The notes under the pieces are model-generated. The model was not told where the DNA came from. It was given only the letters and a program-made list of their open reading frames with translations, and made no database searches. A program made the translations under genes and the position numbers. This document shows, in pieces, positions 43,219-46,783 of a DNA stretch of 46,783 nucleotides (the stretch's first letter is position 1; each line of letters opens with the position of its first letter). The DNA is taken from positions 1 through 46,783 of the forward strand of contig DGRZ01000089.1 in assembly GCA_002391195.1 (NCBI GenBank), in the 5' to 3' direction. Source of the DNA: Fibrobacter sp. UBA4375 (GTDB taxonomy: Bacteria; Fibrobacterota; Fibrobacteria; Fibrobacterales; Fibrobacteraceae).

Positions 43219-46200
43219 CTACTTATACGCCTTCCCCACCCACTCAGCAAGTTTCCCTTCTTTAGCGAGTTCAGCGGTATCCTTCATCTTGAAATTCGGA
43301 TAAAGCGCTTGAATTTGCGATGCGGTTTTGCCTTCAATTTCGTTGTTGAAACCGAGAATGTAGTGCATAGCAATCATGTAGATGATTTCGGTAGGAGCAG
43401 CACCACAGACTTGATTCTTGACGATATGCTCTAGCCTCTTTGCATCGTCGGGGAAGAGTTTCTTCATCTTCTTTGAACGATAAAGGCGCTTGATGATTTC
43501 GGTGATATAGAGTCCCGATTTCATGTACAGGTCAGCGAAAGTATGCTCCGGGTCATCGAAACAGCCCGGCGTTTCCTTTTCGAGCATATCCACCATGTCC
43601 TTTACGACTTTTTTCGGTGTAAAGATTTGGTTCGTCTTCTGCGGCGGAATATAGTCGAAAATATCGCCATTCACGTCATCCTCGAAATAATCGGCAAGCT
43701 CGGAGCGTTTGCGCATAAATTCCTTAACAGAATCGTTGAAAACTACGGAATCAAAGAGATGGCCTTCGTAATGTTTTCGTTTGCCATCGCTGTCGGTGTA
43801 GTCACCCCCATCGCGAAGGAACTTGAATTCATCGATGGTGATACTAGTCACCTCGAGGAATACATTCCCAGGAATATCCCGTTCAAACGTTTCAAGAGTC
43901 GTATTTTTCTTTGAATCGTCACCGTAGTATTTTCCGTAGGCCATCAAGAACGAGGGTATCGTGCGGGCAAATCCACGCAGATGGTCGCGAACCTTTTCTT
44001 CGATATCGTTCTTCTTCTTTTCAATCTTACTTTCTTCTACAGCCTTGACGGTTTCCTCTGTCGCCTTTTTCCAAATGTCCGATGTATCCGAAACGGTTTC
44101 TTTGAATTTTTTCTCAGCAGCATCCATTTCCTTTTTGAATTCTTGCTGAATTTGCTTTTCTTCGGCTTTAGAATTGCAGTTTTTCAAGGCTTCGTCGCGC
44201 TTGTGTTCCGCTGTACCGGCTTCTATCTTGAAATCGGCGGCAGCAGAGCTGATTTTCTTTTGCCCGTAATCATGCAGTTTGCGTTCAAATTCCTTGGACT
44301 GGGACTTTGTCATCTCTTGGCCAAACTTGACCTTGGCTTCTTCGGCCACATCCTTTACAGAGGCATCGTAAACAGCGGTCAATTCCTTAACGACATTTTC
44401 AATTTCCGTGGGCTTGTGGTCTCGCAGTAACCGATTCACGTCTTTTTCAAAATCATTTGATTGTCTTGCGAATACCGGATCACCGAACTTATCGGCGGCG
44501 GTCCCGACCACCTGTTCCGAGGGAACATCGACATTTCCATTCCCATCAAGCGGAAGTTCATTAGCCTGTTCCGGGGTGACAATATTCTTGTCCGCTTCTG
44601 CCTTGGTGACAGGATTCACTTTCTTAAGGATTTCATTCACAATCGAAGGTGCAGCAAAAATTCCGCTAATGTTCTGGAACAAGAAATTGCTCATGAAACC
44701 ATGATTAACAACTTCCTTGGCGTGGATATGCCTCGGGATGGACAACACCTTTTCGGCATCCAGCTCTATCATTTCGCCATTGTCGTCTTCGCCAACCACA
44801 GGGAAGAAGTTCAAGAGTTCCAGAACATGCTTCTTGCGCTTTTCGCTATCACCTGCACCACCGGCAGTATCCTTGTACTGGTCGTTGGCAATGGTTTCCA
44901 CGATAGTCAGCGTGCGTGCCGGATCAAAATCGAACACATACGCATTATCTTTGCGATATGTTTTGCCATCCTTATCCAAGAAAAGGCACGGATTTTGAGC
45001 ACGGAATGCGGCCTGCATATACAGCGCCGGAGAACGCATGGAGCAAAGCATCAAGACTGCAGTCCATTCGGGAATGGTGACGCCCGTCGTAAGCTGCCCC
45101 ACCGAAAGTGTGATAGTCTTTTCGTTGTTCTTGATAGCTTCGCGGACAGCGGTAATCGCCTTCTGGTTTTCCAATTCCTCGTCGCCATTACCTACAGCAA
45201 GGACAACCGTATATTCCTTGAATACAGGGTGCTGTGTCAATAGCTTTTTCAAGGCAACGGCAGAATCTACGCGATTCAGCAACCAGAATGTATGTTTGAG
45301 TTGATTCCTGAGTTCTTCCGTAGAGAATGGATACTTTTTCTGCTCCGTGAGAGCGTCCAGGAACTTCTTTACATCTTCGAGATGTTCAAAATACCCCGAA
45401 GCATTCGTCTTGAAGAACTCATTCAAGTCAAAGTAATATTGCGTTTCTTCGTCATCAATGAGAGTTCCGGCATCGGCCTTCGCGCCCATCATATCGGACA
45501 TCTGGTAGGTGAAAAGATTGAGCTTCGGCAAGTCTTCGTAAGGATTTTCTACACCCTTTTCGGCAAATTCCTTTTTACGCTCCTGTTCGTCAGCGTATGT
45601 CCAGTTGAATATCGCTTCTTCGGGGAACTTGTCGGAAGCAAGCATCTTGAACGGAGTGCCCGAAAGGTTCAGCGTAAAACGGCGTTTGATGCGTTCCAAG
45701 GCAACATCCGTCTTGTCGGTTTCTACGCCCTCGTGTGCCTCGTCAAGAATCAGCACATCCCAATCAAGTTCAGAGACTTCACGAAGTTTCTCGTAATCGC
45801 CACCAAAAGCCTTTGCGCCTTTAAGGTCTTGCAAGGAGATAAATTCAATGCAACCGAGCCTGTTCTTGCTTACAGCGCAAGTAAACTCATCTCTTGTCAA
45901 AACATGCTTGTATTTTTGCGGATTCTTTTTGAAAACATCCACCTGGCTTACAAAATAGTAGCCACCTTCCGTCCCGACGAAACGCGCATAATCATTGTAC
46001 CAGCTATCGGCAATGGCGGGGCGGTTGGTCAAGATAAGCACATTCTTTGCACCAACGCGCTTGCAAAAATCGTATGCCGTAAGGGTCTTGCCAAAGCGGG
46101 GTTTTGCATTCCACAGGAATTCGGGAGCCTTGTCCTTTTTCAGAATTTTCACCAGCTTGTGGTTATCGAAATAATCGGCGGTCTTTCTGGCGGCTTCTTC

Positions 46201-46623
46201 CTGTTCATCACGGAGTTCGTAGATTTCGACGCCTTCCATTTCGGTAAGGATTCCGTGATTTTCCTTAAAATCATTGAAATGATTTTTAGATGTCTTTGCA
46301 TCAGTCTTGAACCACTCCGTTTTCGGTTTCCTTTCGATATCCACCTTGTTTGTCAGGTATTTATGAAAATCGTAATCACGGAAAGGCGTCAAGTCATCTT
46401 CAAAAACAGCCCTACCGCTCCACGCAATAGGGGCATCGGTATCGGAGGTGTGGGTTTGCTGATGGACGCGATCCTTAACAGCGTCTTTCAAGTTTTCGCC
46501 AAAATTGACTTCGGTATCACCGATTTTTATCCACCCGTCATGGGTGCGGTCATTTGGAGTGGTGTATGCGTATATGGCGCGGTTCACGGGCCGCATGGTC
46601 TTGATTTGGGTAACGTTCGACAT
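43219..46623 (-). CDS. Restriction-type protein: GIY-YIG-like domain, SF2 helicase, degenerate adenine-methylase end
   Basis: 1134 residues. N-terminus (about 12-105): a GIY-YIG/T5orf172-like pattern (IYAY..., GWIKIGDT, Arg52 in KDRVHQQT, HKYL...EWFK). A DEAD/DEAH-type SF2 ATPase follows, with KPRFGKTLTA (Walker A, near 170), ILDEAHEG (near 291), LSGTPFKML and QAAFRAQNP (motif VI, near 537). A charged coiled coil spans about 760-880. The C-terminus (about 1000-1110) has NQIFTPKKVVKDMVDML, like the start of N6-adenine methylases, but the SAM motif DPxxGxG reads DLYMKSGLY, so it is probably not active. It shares one base (TAATG) with the upstream gene. The set looks like a type II/ISP-like restriction system, or an unusual variant. 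Confidence 0.75.
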   Translation of the reverse strand: MSNVTQIKTMRPVNRAIYAYTTPNDRTHDGWIKIGDTEVNFGENLKDAVKDRVHQQTHTSDTDAPIAWSGRAVFEDDLTPFRDYDFHKYLTNKVDIERKPKTEWFKTDAKTSKNHFNDFKENHGILTEMEGVEIYELRDEQEEAARKTADYFDNHKLVKILKKDKAPEFLWNAKPRFGKTLTAYDFCKRVGAKNVLILTNRPAIADSWYNDYARFVGTEGGYYFVSQVDVFKKNPQKYKHVLTRDEFTCAVSKNRLGCIEFISLQDLKGAKAFGGDYEKLREVSELDWDVLILDEAHEGVETDKTDVALERIKRRFTLNLSGTPFKMLASDKFPEEAIFNWTYADEQERKKEFAEKGVENPYEDLPKLNLFTYQMSDMMGAKADAGTLIDDEETQYYFDLNEFFKTNASGYFEHLEDVKKFLDALTEQKKYPFSTEELRNQLKHTFWLLNRVDSAVALKKLLTQHPVFKEYTVVLAVGNGDEELENQKAITAVREAIKNNEKTITLSVGQLTTGVTIPEWTAVLMLCSMRSPALYMQAAFRAQNPCLFLDKDGKTYRKDNAYVFDFDPARTLTIVETIANDQYKDTAGGAGDSEKRKKHVLELLNFFPVVGEDDNGEMIELDAEKVLSIPRHIHAKEVVNHGFMSNFLFQNISGIFAAPSIVNEILKKVNPVTKAEADKNIVTPEQANELPLDGNGNVDVPSEQVVGTAADKFGDPVFARQSNDFEKDVNRLLRDHKPTEIENVVKELTAVYDASVKDVAEEAKVKFGQEMTKSQSKEFERKLHDYGQKKISSAAADFKIEAGTAEHKRDEALKNCNSKAEEKQIQQEFKKEMDAAEKKFKETVSDTSDIWKKATEETVKAVEESKIEKKKNDIEEKVRDHLRGFARTIPSFLMAYGKYYGDDSKKNTTLETFERDIPGNVFLEVTSITIDEFKFLRDGGDYTDSDGKRKHYEGHLFDSVVFNDSVKEFMRKRSELADYFEDDVNGDIFDYIPPQKTNQIFTPKKVVKDMVDMLEKETPGCFDDPEHTFADLYMKSGLYITEIIKRLYRSKKMKKLFPDDAKRLEHIVKNQVCGAAPTEIIYMIAMHYILGFNNEIEGKTASQIQALYPNFKMKDTAELAKEGKLAEWVGKAYK

Positions 46624-46783
46624 TAGACCATCTCCTTGACGTGAGTTTCAATGAAGTCCTTTTCTTCTTTGGAGAGGCCATATTTCTTGTAGAGTTGCAA
46701 ATCTATTTCGTGGACGGATTTGGTCCAGTCAATATCGGATTTAGAGGTAAAGTCTTGGAGGGGAACGTATTTCCATTTTTCAG
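46623..46783 (-). CDS. 3' end of a probable restriction-modification methyltransferase (truncated by window)
   Basis: The minus-strand frame enters at the right edge and ends at TAA 46625-46623, giving the last 52 residues. They include YVPLQDFTSKSDIDW, then KSVHEIDLQLYKKYGLS and EEKDFIETHVKEM. From memory, this ending (PLQDF..DIDW..S..EID.QLY.KY.L...E..FIE) is typical of the C-termini of Eco57I-like or TaqI-like N6-adenine methyltransferases in restriction systems. It overlaps the following helicase gene start by one base, so the two are one operon. The catalytic part lies outside the window. Confidence 0.6.
   Translation of the reverse strand, partial: EKWKYVPLQDFTSKSDIDWTKSVHEIDLQLYKKYGLSKEEKDFIETHVKEMV

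Noticed and set aside
43211..43223. AGTAGG-C-CCTACT palindrome between the convergent fic and restriction genes as a terminator
   Set aside because: The stem is only 6 bp with too small a loop and no T-run on either strand; it overlaps the restriction gene stop.

Overview
The window looks like chromosome of a Gram-negative, diderm bacterium. My best guess is the genus Fibrobacter (phylum Fibrobacterota), inferred from gene style rather than a database match. Supporting traits are outer-membrane machinery (LptD, TamA/TamB, a secretin, an OmpA porin), a serine-rich linker in a lipid-exported protein, a large OmpA with cysteine-rich thrombospondin-3-type repeats, a possible T9SS-like C-terminal domain, and a double-length UvrA. 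Coding density is high: no gene-free stretch exceeds 300 bases. Most genes sit on the minus strand in tight runs with ATGA or TAATG overlaps.

Layout from left to right. 1-1.9 kb: 3' part of a topoisomerase IV subunit A gene (+). 2-7.8 kb (-): type IV pilus assembly genes pilM-N-O-P-Q with a clear promoter before pilM. 7.9-11.7 kb (-): pyrR, pyrB, a dihydroorotase-like gene that has lost its metal ligands, and a membrane-anchored PilZ protein 5 bases downstream. 11.9-12.7 kb (+): a cyclophilin and tRNA-Ala(GGC). 12.8-15.2 kb (-): lptD. 15.3-15.6 kb (+): a small UreE N-domain-like protein. 15.7-20.6 kb (-): a secreted PDZ protein, an unknown secreted protein, a HAD phosphatase and an HD-GYP sensor protein. 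20.8-26.6 kb (+): tamB-tamA. 26.6-31.1 kb (-): an ABC ATPase with a 74-residue partner, the repeat-rich OmpA and RadC. 31.2-32.3 kb (-): an anchored HExxH peptidase. 32.4-33.4 kb (+): ychF. 33.6-36.6 kb (-): a SUMF1/PEGA-like envelope protein and a membrane protein. 36.7-42 kb (-): a tandem-duplicated uvrA. 42.1-46.8 kb: a Fic protein (+) facing a restriction-modification-like pair (-): a GIY-YIG-like/helicase/degenerate methylase protein and the last codons of an upstream, probably methyltransferase, gene.

How the parts relate. The left half joins pilus assembly with cyclic-di-GMP parts: the PilZ protein lies between the pyr genes and pilM, and an HD-GYP phosphodiesterase lies further on. 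The middle is outer-membrane biogenesis. The right end looks like an accessory or defence locus next to a DNA repair gene. Several operon heads carry a -10-like hexamer 6-10 bases before the start codon and no Shine-Dalgarno sequence, which suggests leaderless mRNAs, while others have strong AAGGAG-type sites. The most interesting items are the inactive PyrC' and its PilZ neighbour, the domain shuffle between PilP and PilQ, the LexA-like palindrome before the double UvrA, the TAG-rich intergenic repeats, and the Fic/restriction locus.
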